A stretch of 31,329 bases of DNA. Origin: JBCBJZ01 sp038522635 (GTDB lineage Bacteria; Pseudomonadota; Alphaproteobacteria; Rhizobiales; Hyphomicrobiaceae). How positions within the stretch are numbered: the first letter of the stretch is position 1; every line of letters begins with the position of its first letter. Positions 1-8,360 of the stretch are shown here, piece after piece. The notes beneath the pieces were generated by a model. The model ran no database searches. It was not told where the DNA came from and worked only from the letters and a program-made list of their open reading frames with translations. The stretch lies in assembly GCA_038522635.1 (NCBI GenBank), contig JBCBJZ010000023.1:1-31329 (forward strand), read 5' to 3'. The translations under genes and the position numbers were made by a program.

Positions 1-999
1 CACCTCGTTCCGGGGTTGGTGGAATTGCACACGGACCATTTGGAGAACCACGCCTTCCCGCGCCCGAAGGTGACATGGCTCCCGCCCGCCGCCGTTCTCG
101 CCTACGACGCGCAGGTCGCAGCCGCCGGCATGACCACGGTGTTCGACTGCTTCCGCGCGGGCTCCGATGTTGATAGCCGCTCGGGCAATGAGTCGCTTTG
201 GTCGCTCACGGCTGCCGTTTCGCAAGCCCAAGCGCGCGGGCTGCTGCGGGCGGAGCACCACACCCACATCCGCTGCGAGATCTGCTCCTACGACGTGCTT
301 GAACAGATGGACCGGCTGGCGTCGCTGTACCCGATCGCCTTGATGTCCCTGATGGACCATACGCCCGGCGCCCGTCAGTTCGCCAGCATCGCGCGTTGGA
401 AGACCTACTACGGCGGCGTCACCGGCCTGTCGGACACGGAGCTCGACCGGCTGATTGAAGCGCGGCAGGCGGCGCACGATGCGAACTACCAGCGCCATCG
501 GGCAAGCCTCGTTGCACTTGCAAACGATCGCGCGATCGCGCTTGCCAGCCACGACGATGGCACCGCGGACCACGTCGCCCAGTCGGTCGCCGACGCCGCC
601 GTGATCGCCGAATTCCCGACCACGATGGAAGCTGCGCGCCTCTCCCATGAGGCGGGCATCCAGGTGCTGATGGGGGCGCCGAACGTGGTGCGAGGGGGAT
701 CGCATTCGGGCAACATCGCAGCGATCGATCTGGCCCGCGAAGGCCTGCTCGATGTGCTGTCGTCGGACTACGTGCCGGGCGCGCTGTTGCTTGCCGCCTT
801 CAAGCTCGCCGATGAGGTCGACACGATCACGTTGCCGCAAGCGATCGCCACGGTGACGCTCAATCCGGCCCGGGCGGTGGGCCTTGATGACCGTGGCGCG
901 CTACGGACCGGCTTGCGCGGCGACGTGCTGCGCGTGCGCCTTGTCGACGGCATGCCGGTGGTGCGGGAGGTTTACCGCGAGGGCAAGCGCGTTGTGTGA
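1..999 (+). CDS. phnM: PhnM, alpha-D-ribose 1-methylphosphonate 5-triphosphate diphosphatase (5' end outside window)
   Basis: The reading frame is open from base 1, so the start lies upstream. About 332 residues are present against roughly 380 for the family, so some 45-50 N-terminal residues are missing. PhnM is an amidohydrolase-fold enzyme of the C-P lyase pathway that removes pyrophosphate from ribose 1-methylphosphonate 5-triphosphate in the cytoplasm. Visible family motifs are the metal-binding HTDHLENH near the left edge, then LMDHTPGARQF, ASHDDGT, GAPNVVRGGSHSGN and SSDYVPGALL. The frame closes with TGA at 997-999. phnN follows after about 40 bases on the same strand, which fits the tail of a phn operon entering from the left. 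No start codon or promoter can be judged here. The identification is secure because these motifs separate PhnM from other amidohydrolases. Confidence 0.95.
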   Translation, partial: HLVPGLVELHTDHLENHAFPRPKVTWLPPAAVLAYDAQVAAAGMTTVFDCFRAGSDVDSRSGNESLWSLTAAVSQAQARGLLRAEHHTHIRCEICSYDVLEQMDRLASLYPIALMSLMDHTPGARQFASIARWKTYYGGVTGLSDTELDRLIEARQAAHDANYQRHRASLVALANDRAIALASHDDGTADHVAQSVADAAVIAEFPTTMEAARLSHEAGIQVLMGAPNVVRGGSHSGNIAAIDLAREGLLDVLSSDYVPGALLLAAFKLADEVDTITLPQAIATVTLNPARAVGLDDRGALRTGLRGDVLRVRLVDGMPVVREVYREGKRVV

Positions 1000-1039
1000 A
1001 GAACGAACCTCCGAACGGCCTTTGAAGGGCGGCGAAGCG

Positions 1040-1651
1040 GTGCGTGGGCAAGCCGGCCAACCGGCGGTGGCAACAGCGGCGCCGAAGGGAACGTTGTTCC
1101 TGATCGTCGGGCCGAGCGGGGCGGGCAAAGACACGCTCTTGGCCGGAGCCCGCCGCGCGCTCGCCGATGATCCTCGCTACGTCTTTCCCGCGCGCTTCAT
1201 CACCCGCCCTGTGTCGAACGCCGACGACGACGGCGATGCCAACGACGAGCGCCACATCGCGATCACCCCCGGCACGTTCGCGCGCGAGGCCCGCTGGGGC
1301 GCGTTCGCGTTGCACTGGCAGGCGCACGGGCTGCACTACGCGATCCCTGCCGCCATCAACGAAGCGTTGCGCGCCGGCCGCCACGTGATCATCAACGTGT
1401 CACGCTGCGTGATCGAGCAAGCCCGCGCCGCCATGCCGGGGGGCGTCACCGTCATTTACGTGGATGCGCCGCGGCCTATCCTGGCAGCCCGCCTTGCCGC
1501 CCGCGGACGCGAACCGCTGCAGGCGATCGAAGCCCGGCTCGCCCGCCAGGTGGACGCCTCCGCACGCACCGACGCCGACCACGTCATCGTGAACGATGGC
1601 ACGCCTGATGAAGGTGCGGCAGCGCTGACGGCACTGCTGGAACAGGGCTGA
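1040..1651 (+). CDS. phnN: PhnN, ribose 1,5-bisphosphate phosphokinase
   Basis: This guanylate-kinase-like protein of about 203 residues phosphorylates ribose 1,5-bisphosphate to PRPP, the last step in salvaging the ribose product of C-P lyase. The Walker A loop GPSGAGKD lies near residue 25, followed by RFITRP, a nucleotide/substrate-binding segment typical of PhnN, and a central HWQAHGLHYAIP segment. The frame is open further upstream, but into phnM sequence that reads as nonsense. I chose GTG at 1040 because AAGGGCGG lies 7-8 bases before it; GTG at 1067 is the alternative and would give about 194 residues, close to the usual 185-195. It sits 40 bases after phnM on the same strand and is probably cotranscribed. 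The stop is TGA at 1649-1651. Function is well supported; the exact start is less certain. Confidence 0.92.
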   Translation: MRGQAGQPAVATAAPKGTLFLIVGPSGAGKDTLLAGARRALADDPRYVFPARFITRPVSNADDDGDANDERHIAITPGTFAREARWGAFALHWQAHGLHYAIPAAINEALRAGRHVIINVSRCVIEQARAAMPGGVTVIYVDAPRPILAARLAARGREPLQAIEARLARQVDASARTDADHVIVNDGTPDEGAAALTALLEQG

Positions 1652-1695
1652 GTTCCCACGGCACCAAGCGTTCAACGCCGATCGGGCCGCAAACC

Positions 1696-2982
1696 TCAAT
1701 GCCCGGCCACGTGATCGCCAGGGTAGCGCATGATGGTTGGCGCGGCCTGATCGATGGCGGAGGCGCGTGGCAAGGCGTGGGCCGCCACATGATCGCGTGG
1801 CACAACAAAAGCCGTGGGCGCATGTCGAGCCCGGCGTATCACGTCGCCCGGTTTCCTGTGATGCTCGCCTTTGCGAGGGCCTTGCGGCGCGCCCTTACGG
1901 AAGCGCTTGACCAGCAGGCTTTGCGGGACCCGGCGCGTGGGCGCATGCGGATCGCGCAGCCGCGGCGCGCCATCGCTCTCATCGTTCGGCGTCACCGATG
2001 GCGTAGGTGCAGGCCCAGGCCCAGGCTCAGGTTCAGGTTCAGGCGGGCCGTAGCGCGTGACGGTGATGGGCGGCACGGTTGGAGGCGCAGGTTTGGCACG
2101 CGGTACGGCCGGGTCTTGCGGCTTGCGTGTGCTGACCACCACGGGCGGGACCACGGGCTTGGCCGCAACGCGCGGCGTGGGGCGGGCCAGGTTGTTAGGC
2201 GCGCGGGCTGCGTTGGCGTCAGGTGCGCCGACCACGGTGGCAGGTGCGCGCTGCGGCGCGGTCGGTTGCGTTTTGGTGACAGCGCGGGGGCGCTTCGCGT
2301 CAGCGCCTGGCAAGGCCGGATTGGTGACGACAAGCGGTGGCTGCGGCGTGCCTGAACGCTTGCGCGGCGTCGAGCGTGCCGTACGCTTGGGCGGCAGCGG
2401 CGGTAGGGAGGCGGCCCGGTCTCGCGAGCGCGCCTTGGTGTCCTGCGTCGGTGGTTGCGCGGTTTGTTTGGGCTTGGACGGCTGAGCTGTTTGCTGCTGC
2501 GGCGATGGCTTTGGCTTGGTGCCGGGTTGGCGCTGCGCACCGGGTTGCGGCTTTGTCGCCCCGGATAGCGGCCGCCGGGCGTTCTGCTGCGGCGGCTTGG
2601 CCCTGTTGGCGGTGTTAGCCTTCGCGGGCACGGGCGGCGTTGGCCTCGCGCTTTGCGCAGGACGCGCAGGCCTGTTCGGCCCGGTCGCCGCTTTCGGTTT
2701 GCCGTCAGCCGGCGTGTTGGCCGTGGGCTTATCCGCGGTGGTCGGCTTGCGCGTTGCCGTCGCGGCAGGCGGTTGATCCGGCGAGCCGCGTTCCGGCGCC
2801 GCCTGCGTCGTTGGCGCACCAAGCGGACCGAGCGGCCGGCCCTCGTCGCCCGGCACCTGCTCCGCGCACCCCACGAGCATCGCTCCCAGGACGGTAAGGG
2901 CAGCGACAGCGCGCACGCGCGCCCGGGGCGGTGCAAACGACGATGACAACGGGCGATACAAGGCGTTCGACATAACCCTCAT
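1696..2982 (-). CDS. Proline-rich predicted lipoprotein, function unknown
   Basis: I do not recognise a family. The N-terminus has arginines, a hydrophobic run (AVAALTVLGAM) and then LVGC, a good lipobox, so the mature protein probably starts at that cysteine and is lipid-anchored. Most of the remaining roughly 390 residues are low-complexity Pro, Ala, Lys, Thr, Arg and Gln, including an EPEPEPGPGP stretch (around 2008-2045) encoded by a short DNA repeat. Such composition suggests an extended, periplasm-spanning or wall-associated stalk rather than an enzyme. Starts are ambiguous: ATG at 2982, ATG at 2973 and GTG at 3012 are in frame, and none has a strong ribosome-binding site. It converges on phnN with a gap of 44 bases. 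Alternative long frames here are arginine-rich and lack any signal. That it is expressed is an inference from the lipobox and signal peptide. Confidence 0.6.
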   Translation of the reverse strand: MRVMSNALYRPLSSSFAPPRARVRAVAALTVLGAMLVGCAEQVPGDEGRPLGPLGAPTTQAAPERGSPDQPPAATATRKPTTADKPTANTPADGKPKAATGPNRPARPAQSARPTPPVPAKANTANRAKPPQQNARRPLSGATKPQPGAQRQPGTKPKPSPQQQTAQPSKPKQTAQPPTQDTKARSRDRAASLPPLPPKRTARSTPRKRSGTPQPPLVVTNPALPGADAKRPRAVTKTQPTAPQRAPATVVGAPDANAARAPNNLARPTPRVAAKPVVPPVVVSTRKPQDPAVPRAKPAPPTVPPITVTRYGPPEPEPEPGPGPAPTPSVTPNDESDGAPRLRDPHAPTRRVPQSLLVKRFRKGAPQGPRKGEHHRKPGDVIRRARHAPTAFVVPRDHVAAHALPRASAIDQAAPTIMRYPGDHVAGH

Positions 2983-3049
2983 CAACGCCCACGCCGCGCG
3001 AATGGGAAGCACCCGCCTTAAACTGTGGTTAACCCATCGAAGCTTGACC

Positions 3050-3093
3050 GTTCATCTTATCGCCTCAGGCGCTTCCACCTGATGCGGACGAAC
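3050..3093. repeat. Palindromic intergenic element, degenerate copy 1 (hairpin 1 only)
   Basis: Outer arms GTTCATC and GACGAAC enclose inner arms TCAGG and CCTGA. It corresponds to the first hairpin of the roughly 100-bp repeat family seen at six other places in this window. The second hairpin is missing or unrecognisable. The last base directly abuts the TAA stop of the minus-strand multifunctional beta-oxidation gene, whose 3' end it follows. Confidence 0.6.
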
Positions 3094-5193
3094 TTAGCCG
3101 TTGAAGCGCTTCTGCCCGTCCGCGAGCCGCTGCAGCAACGGCGCCGGCTTCCAAAAGTCAGCATCGGCCGAAGCCGTATCGGCAAACGCGCCCATCCGCG
3201 CGACCACCGCATCGAGCCCGCGCGTGTCCGCATAGAACATCGGCCCACCGCGGTAGACCGGGAACCCGTACCCCGTCATCCACACCACATCGATGTCGCT
3301 CGCCCGCAGCGCAATGCCTTCATCCAGCACTTGCGCGCCCTCGTTCACCAGCGCAAACACACAGCGCTCCACGATCTCCTCGTCATCGATGGGCCGTGGG
3401 TTAATGCCACGCGCCGCGCGCACCTCATCGATGATCGCATCGACGTCCGGATCAGGATGCGCCGTGCGATCGCCGGGCTCGTAGCGGTACCAGCCCTTGC
3501 CTGACTTCTGACCAAAGCGCTCCAATTCGCAAATGCGATCGGAGAGCACGTAAAACGGCTTCAGCGCGGGACGCTCCAGGTAGCGGCGTTGGCGGATGCG
3601 GTAGCCAACGTCGTTGCCGGCAAGGTCGTACATGCGGAACGGGCCCATCGCCATGCCCCACCGCTGGAGCGCGGCATCCACTTGCTGCGGACGTGCCCCC
3701 TCCATCACCAACATCAACGACTGGCGGATGTAGGGCTCCAGCATGCGGTTGCCGATGAAGCCATCGCAGACGCCGGAGAGTACGCCGACCTTGCCGATGG
3801 TTTTGGCGAGCTTCATCGTGGTCTGCACCACGTCATCGGCCGCGTCCTTGCCGCGCACGATCTCGAGCAGACGCATCACGTTGGCGGGCGAAAAGAAGTG
3901 CATGCCGACGACGTCTTGCGGGCGCTGCGTGAAGGCGGCAATCGCGTCCACATCGAGCGTGGATGTATTGGTTGCGAGGATCGCACCAGGCTTCATCACC
4001 GCATCGAGCTTGGTGAAGACCTCGCGCTTGACATCCATCTCTTCAAACACCGCCTCGATTACGAGGTCGGCGTCCGCGATGGCATCATAGGTGAGCACGG
4101 GCGTGATGAGGCCAGCGCGCTTGTCAGCCTCGCCTTGGCTCAACCGCCCGCGCTTCACGCTGGCAGCGTAGTTGCCTTCGATGATGGCCATTCCACGATC
4201 GAGCGGCTCTTGCGTGGTCTCGAGCACGGCGACGGGGATGCCCGCATTGGCGAAGTTCATCGCGATCCCACCGCCCATCGTGCCGCAACCGATCACAGCG
4301 ACCTTGGCGATGGCGCGCGTCGCTGTCTCGCGCGGGATGTCGGGGATCTTCGCGCACGTGCGCTCGGCAAAGAACGCGTGACGTTGGGCCTTGGACGCGT
4401 CGGATGCCACGAGGCGCTCGAAGTGCTGACGCTCCACGTCCATGCCTTCGGCGAACGGCTGGGTGAAGGCAGCGCGCACCGCATCAAGGCATGCCGGCGG
4501 GGCAGGGAAGCCACGCATGGTCTTGGCGATCCGCGCTTCCCAGGCTGCGACGGCCGCATCCAGACCGCCCTCGTGCGTGACCGGCGGCGCCTCGCGCTCA
4601 CGCACCAGCGGAAGCGCGCCATCGCCCGCGATCTTTGCCGCGAACGCGACAGCGTGTGCCCGCACATCGTCCTCAACCACGGCATCAAACAGCGCGGTCT
4701 CGCTGAGCGCACGCGCGCGCACGGGCGCACCGGTGATGATCATCGTCGCCGCCTGGTCAAAGCCGACCACCCGCGGCAAGCGTTGCGTCCCGCCTGCGCC
4801 GGGCAAAATCCCGAGCTTGACTTCAGGCAGCGCGATCTGTGCGTCCGCCGTGCTCAAGCGGTAGTGACACGCGAGCGCCAGTTCGAGACCGCCACCCATG
4901 GCGACCCCGTGGATGGCGGCGATCACGGGCTTGGCGGACGCTTCGATCGTGTCGATCACATCGGCCAAGCGGGGCGCGGCGCTCGCGGCAGGGGTGTTGA
5001 ACTCACGGATGTCCGCGCCGCCTGAAAAGACGTTCGCCTTGCCGACCAGCACAACCGCGCTCACATCGTCACGCGCGTTGGCTTCGCGGACGCCCGCATC
5101 GATCGTGCTGCGCAGCGCGTGGCCAAGCCCGTTAACCGGCGGGTTGTCCATCTCGATGACGGCGACGGTGGCGTCGACAGTGTTGATGGCCAT
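3094..5193 (-). CDS. Bifunctional enoyl-CoA hydratase / 3-hydroxyacyl-CoA dehydrogenase (FadJ/FadB-like)
   Basis: A 699-residue fusion enzyme for two steps of beta-oxidation, hydrating trans-2-enoyl-CoA and oxidising L-3-hydroxyacyl-CoA with NAD+. The crotonase domain covers about residues 1-190, with FSGGADIREF for the oxyanion hole and catalytic glutamates at about 104 (GGGLELA) and 124 (LPEVKLG), then PGAGGTQRL. The NAD domain begins near 295 with the glycine motif GCGTMGGGIA (302-311); MHFFSPANVM near 431-440 carries the catalytic histidine. The C-terminal dehydrogenase domain is duplicated, as in FadB/FadJ. The length fits FadJ (about 714). The start is ATG at 5191-5193. No thiolase gene is adjacent; the only one in the window is about 17 kb away. 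Substrate chain length cannot be told from sequence. A peroxisomal-type multifunctional enzyme is the same family. Confidence 0.95.
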   Translation of the reverse strand: MAINTVDATVAVIEMDNPPVNGLGHALRSTIDAGVREANARDDVSAVVLVGKANVFSGGADIREFNTPAASAAPRLADVIDTIEASAKPVIAAIHGVAMGGGLELALACHYRLSTADAQIALPEVKLGILPGAGGTQRLPRVVGFDQAATMIITGAPVRARALSETALFDAVVEDDVRAHAVAFAAKIAGDGALPLVREREAPPVTHEGGLDAAVAAWEARIAKTMRGFPAPPACLDAVRAAFTQPFAEGMDVERQHFERLVASDASKAQRHAFFAERTCAKIPDIPRETATRAIAKVAVIGCGTMGGGIAMNFANAGIPVAVLETTQEPLDRGMAIIEGNYAASVKRGRLSQGEADKRAGLITPVLTYDAIADADLVIEAVFEEMDVKREVFTKLDAVMKPGAILATNTSTLDVDAIAAFTQRPQDVVGMHFFSPANVMRLLEIVRGKDAADDVVQTTMKLAKTIGKVGVLSGVCDGFIGNRMLEPYIRQSLMLVMEGARPQQVDAALQRWGMAMGPFRMYDLAGNDVGYRIRQRRYLERPALKPFYVLSDRICELERFGQKSGKGWYRYEPGDRTAHPDPDVDAIIDEVRAARGINPRPIDDEEIVERCVFALVNEGAQVLDEGIALRASDIDVVWMTGYGFPVYRGGPMFYADTRGLDAVVARMGAFADTASADADFWKPAPLLQRLADGQKRFNG

Positions 5194-5286
5194 GGCGTCA
5201 ATCCTTCAGGGTCTAGGTGGCGATGCTTGGTCGATTGCAATGATGAAGCGTGGTGAAGCGGCGGGCGCGGATACGGGCGCAGCCTA

Positions 5287-5314
5287 ACGACGCACGACGC
5301 ACGACGCACGACGC
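5287..5314. repeat. Heptamer tandem repeat, ACGACGC x4
   Basis: Four perfect head-to-tail copies of the 7-bp unit ACGACGC, followed by a partial ACG. They lie in the non-coding gap about 100 bases upstream of the minus-strand beta-oxidation gene. Repeats of this kind can change copy number by replication slippage. Confidence 0.9.
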
Positions 5315-5389
5315 ACGTTGTCATAGCGCGGGCCCGACGACGGCGCCAAGGGTGCGCTTGCCAGCTCCGAAGGGCCGCCCTACGCTCAC

Positions 5390-5498
5390 GCTTTAAAGTC
5401 GGTTCGCTTCAGCTTGAAGCGCTACGACATCTCATCTTTTGTTCTGCCGTTCATCTTTCGCCTCAGATGATTCCCCTGAGGCGGATGAACTCTAAAGC
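5390..5498. repeat. Two-hairpin palindromic intergenic element, copy 2
   Basis: Reading left to right, hairpin 2 (TCGGTTCGCTTCA left arm, degenerate right arm) comes first. Hairpin 1 follows at 5449-5490 with GTTCATC/GATGAAC outer arms. The ends read GCTTTAAAG and TCTAAAGC, nearly inverted copies of each other. The element sits just upstream of pobA, so it is either in its leader or overlaps its promoter. Confidence 0.8.
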
Positions 5499-5524
5499 TC
5501 GGCGCGGGGGACGGACGAAACGCG

Positions 5525-6703
5525 ATGAAGACGGATGTGGGGATCGTGGGCTGCGGACCGTCAGGCCTGTTGTTGGCGCGCCTGCTGCAGGCCCAGGGCA
5601 TTGCGAGCGTCATCTTAGAAAAGCGCGAACGCAGCTACGTGGAGGCGCGCATTCGGGCCGGCGTACTTGAGCCGCAGACGCTTGACGTGCTTGACGCTGC
5701 CGGTGTCGGAGCCCGGGCGCGCGCACGCGGCATGCCGCACGGCGGCTTCGACATCGTGCATCCAGGTGGTCGGTTCCGCATCGACCTGGAGGCGCTCACC
5801 GGCCATGTGGCCACCGTCTACGGCCAAACCGAGATCACGCGGGATCTGATCGCGACGCACCTTGAAGCGGGCGGCGCGATCACGTTCGACGCGCAGGACG
5901 TCGCGCTCCACGGCATCGAAGGTGAGGCGCCCGCCATCACCTACCGCGTGGACGGCGAAGAACACCACCTCGTTTGTCGTTTCATCGCCGGATGCGACGG
6001 CTTTCACGGGATTGCGCGCGCATCGATTCCCCCCGGGCACCTGCAGGTTTTCGAGCAGACCTACCCCTTCGGTTGGCTCGGCGTGCTCTCTGAGACGAAG
6101 CCAGCCTCGCACGAACTGATTTACGCAACGCACGCGGACGGGTTTGCCCTTGCGTCGATGCGCGGGCCGAAGCTCAGCCGCTCTTACGTGCAGTGCCCGA
6201 TCGACGATGCGATCGAAGCGTGGTCGGATGACCGCTTCTGGTCGGCGTTCGCAACGCGCATCGGACCTGACGCGGCCGCCACGTTGGAGACGGGCCCGGC
6301 GATCGAAAAGGGCATCGCGCCGTTGCGCAGTTTCGTCGCCGCACCCATGCGTTTCGGCCGCCTGTTCCTTGCCGGTGATGCAGCCCACATCGTGCCGCCG
6401 ACGGGCGCCAAAGGCCTCAACCTGGCGGCCGCGGACATTCGCGTTCTTGCCAGCGCGTTGGTGCGCCATTTCAACAGCGGAGACGATACGGGGCTCGACG
6501 CCTACTCCGACATCTGCCTGGCGCGCATATGGAACGCGCAGCGGTTCTCGTGGTCACTGACCAAGATGCTGCACCGCTTCGATACGGACACCGCCTACAG
6601 CAGCGCGGTGCAGCAGGCCGAACTCGACTACCTTGCCACCTCGGTCGCGGCGCAGACCGCGCTAGCGGAAAACTACGTCGGGCTGCCGTTCAGCCACCGG
6701 TGA
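5525..6703 (+). CDS. pobA: PobA, 4-hydroxybenzoate 3-monooxygenase
   Basis: A 392-residue FAD enzyme, matching the 394 of the Pseudomonas enzyme. It hydroxylates 4-hydroxybenzoate to protocatechuate with NADPH and O2 in the cytoplasm. It shows the FAD dinucleotide motif GCGPSG (9-14), the conserved RIRAGVLE around Arg44, the class A hydroxylase CDGFHG motif (157-162) and GDAAHIVPPTGAKGLN (284-299), which contacts FAD ribityl and the active-site proline. A Tyr at about 200 and a Ser at about 211 match the positions that bind the substrate phenol and carboxylate in known PobA. The start is ATG at 5525 with a weak GGGGGA upstream. No pobR-type regulator and no pca ring-cleavage genes are in the window, so the protocatechuate product must be handled elsewhere. 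The gene stands alone, transcribed convergently with the broken ligase to its right. Confidence 0.96.
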   Translation: MKTDVGIVGCGPSGLLLARLLQAQGIASVILEKRERSYVEARIRAGVLEPQTLDVLDAAGVGARARARGMPHGGFDIVHPGGRFRIDLEALTGHVATVYGQTEITRDLIATHLEAGGAITFDAQDVALHGIEGEAPAITYRVDGEEHHLVCRFIAGCDGFHGIARASIPPGHLQVFEQTYPFGWLGVLSETKPASHELIYATHADGFALASMRGPKLSRSYVQCPIDDAIEAWSDDRFWSAFATRIGPDAAATLETGPAIEKGIAPLRSFVAAPMRFGRLFLAGDAAHIVPPTGAKGLNLAAADIRVLASALVRHFNSGDDTGLDAYSDICLARIWNAQRFSWSLTKMLHRFDTDTAYSSAVQQAELDYLATSVAAQTALAENYVGLPFSHR

Positions 6704-6743
6704 ACGGGTGGCGCCACGTCAATGCAGACGAACCTAAGTGACC

Positions 6744-8003
6744 CTAAGACCCGTAGTCGCGCTGGTCGTCGATGACCTTGCCGTCGTTAGGCAGGCTGTC
6801 AGGCTCAACCAAAATAACGTCGCCCTTGAGCTTGGTGACCGCCGCCAACGTTTCCGCGATCCGCGCCGCCAGAGCCTCATCGCTGCTGCCCGCTTCGGCC
6901 TTCAGCACCATCGCGTCCTGTTCGCCAGCCCGCGCCACCTCCAAGCGCAAGCGCCCCGCTTCGGGATGGCGTGCTGCCACTTCGGCCACGTGTTCGGGGT
7001 GGACGAACATGCCCTTGACCTTGGTGGTCTGGTCCGCGCGGCCCATCCAACCCTTGATGCGCATGTTGGTGCGCCCGCACGGGGACGGCCCCTGCAACAC
7101 CGCTGACAAGTCGCCGGTCGCGAGGCGGATCATCGGGTAATCGCGGTTGAACGACGTCACCACGACTTCGCCGACCTCGCCCTCCGGCACGGGATCGCCC
7201 GTGCCTGGGCGCACGATTTCAACGAACACGCCTTAATCGACGATCATGCCCTCAAGCGCCTCGCTGTCGTAAGCGATGATGCCAACGACGGCCGTCGCGT
7301 AGGTCTGATAGCAAGCGATGCCGCAGCTCGCGTAATGCTCCCGCAGCGAGGGAAAAAGCGCGCCCCCCGAGACCAGCGCGCGCGTGAAGCTTGACGCGTC
7401 AGTGCCCGCCTCGTCCGCTTTGTCGAGCAGGATTTTGAGGTAGTCAGGGACGCCGATGTACGCGGTCGGCTTGAGATGCGCGATCGCTGCCAATTGCTGT
7501 TCGGTGTTGCCAGGGCCGGCGGGAATGACCGCACAACCGAGCGCGCGGGCCCCCGCATCGAGGATCCAGCCGCCGGGCGTCAGGTGATAGGCGAAGGTGT
7601 TGTGGACCACGTCGCCGGCCCGAAAGCCCGCCGCATGCAGCACGCGCGCTGAGCGCCACCAATCGCTGCCACGCCCCTCAGGTTCGAAAATCGGTCCGGG
7701 CGACATGAACACGCGGCCGAGATCACCGATGGGCGTCGCCGCGAAGCCGCCGAACGGTGGCATGTGCGGCTGCTGGTCTTTCAGCGCGACCTTGCGGAAC
7801 AGCGGCAGGCGCGCCAGGTCCGCCCGGGTCTCAAACTCGCTGCTGATGTCGGCATTGGCCAAGTGGGCGGCCCAGCCCGGCGCCTCGGTGACGACCTTGG
7901 AGAGAAAGGCGGGCAGTTGGTCGAGTTGGGAGCGCTCACGCACGCCAGGGTCACGGGTTTCAAGATTATCGAAGAAGGACGTTGGCGCGGTGGTCTGGCT
8001 CAT
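6744..8003 (-). pseudogene. Phenylacetate-CoA-ligase-like (PaaK family) adenylating enzyme, interrupted by an in-frame TAA
   Basis: One continuous minus-strand frame of about 420 codons is split by a single TAA at 7233-7235. Upstream of it are 256 residues (start ATG 8001-8003, MSQTTAPTSFF); downstream are 162 more that continue the fold without shift. Around the stop the text reads GMIVD, stop, GVFVEIVRPGTG, where relatives have a Glu-like residue, so one G-to-T change (GAA to TAA) explains it. The remainder has PaaK-family features: YIGVPDYLK, the GNTEQQL segment, SGGALFPSLREHY, then RLATGDLS and a C-terminal ligase domain with KGMFVHPEHV. A complete enzyme would join an aryl or acyl acid to CoA using ATP. 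Related genes commonly end Liv-type operons like the one beginning at 16696, so its substrate may be that operon's cargo. A sequencing error is possible; taken as written, it yields only the first domain. Confidence 0.85.
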
Positions 8004-8060
8004 GGCGTGGGGTCCGGATTGGGGCTTGTGGCTCACCCGGCGGGCAGGGGGGCCCGGCCG

Positions 8061-8125
8061 GCGAAAAATGAACGGCAGACGAAAGCTCAAAGGCCGTATC
8101 ACTTCGCGCGAAGCGACACGGTCTA
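8061..8125. repeat. Palindromic element, degenerate half-copy (3a)
   Basis: The segment runs GCGAAAAATGAACGGCAGAC and then shows a decayed second hairpin around CACTTCGCGCGAAGCG and ends in GGTCTA. It aligns in order and spacing with the right halves of the copies at 8141 and 8364, so it looks like an older remnant of the same family. Confidence 0.5.
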
Positions 8126-8140
8126 TCTGGCGCCAGCGCG

Positions 8141-8246
8141 CTAGAGTTCATCCGCGTCAGGTGGACTCACCTGAGGCGAAAGATGAACGCCAAAACAAAA
8201 GCTTAGATGTCGGTTCTGCTTCAAGCTGAAGCGAACCGAATCTAAG
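8141..8246. repeat. Two-hairpin palindromic intergenic element, copy 3
   Basis: A full copy. Hairpin 1 has outer arms GTTCATC/GATGAAC and a perfect inner stem TCAGGTG-GACT-CACCTGA. About 20 bases later, hairpin 2 has arms near TCGGTTC(T)GCTTCA and TGAAGCGAACCGA around AGC. Ends are CTAGAG and TCTAAG. Its orientation is opposite to copies 2 and 6. Confidence 0.85.
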
Positions 8247-8360
8247 GCGCAATGACAGCCAGCGCCTGTACGCTACAGGTGCGCGATCGCCTTGGGAATT
8301 GCGCGTGCGCAGCAGGCAGGCGCGAAAGCGCGGTTGGGTCAGCGTGGTCGGCCGGGCCTT

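Larger units (their letters stand above)
5194..5524. other. Intergenic region between divergent beta-oxidation gene and pobA
   Basis: This 331-base gap has no credible gene. It holds four tandem copies of ACGACGC (5287-5314) and one copy of the two-hairpin repeat (5390-5498). The two flanking genes diverge, so both promoters should lie here. I see no clear sigma-70 boxes or operator palindrome outside the repeat. Only about 26 bases separate the repeat from the pobA start. Confidence 0.6.

Noticed and set aside
1992..2936. Arg/Pro-rich 314-codon alternative frame inside the lipoprotein gene
   Set aside because: The chosen frame has a signal peptide and lipobox; this one has neither and looks like a shifted low-complexity readout.
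3589..5025. 478-codon plus-strand ORF opposite the beta-oxidation gene
   Set aside because: It is antisense to a fully motif-supported protein, and its composition (His/Arg/Asp-rich) is that of a mirror frame in G+C-rich DNA.
5615..6469. 284-codon minus-strand ORF opposite pobA
   Set aside because: A shadow; pobA shows all FAD and substrate motifs.
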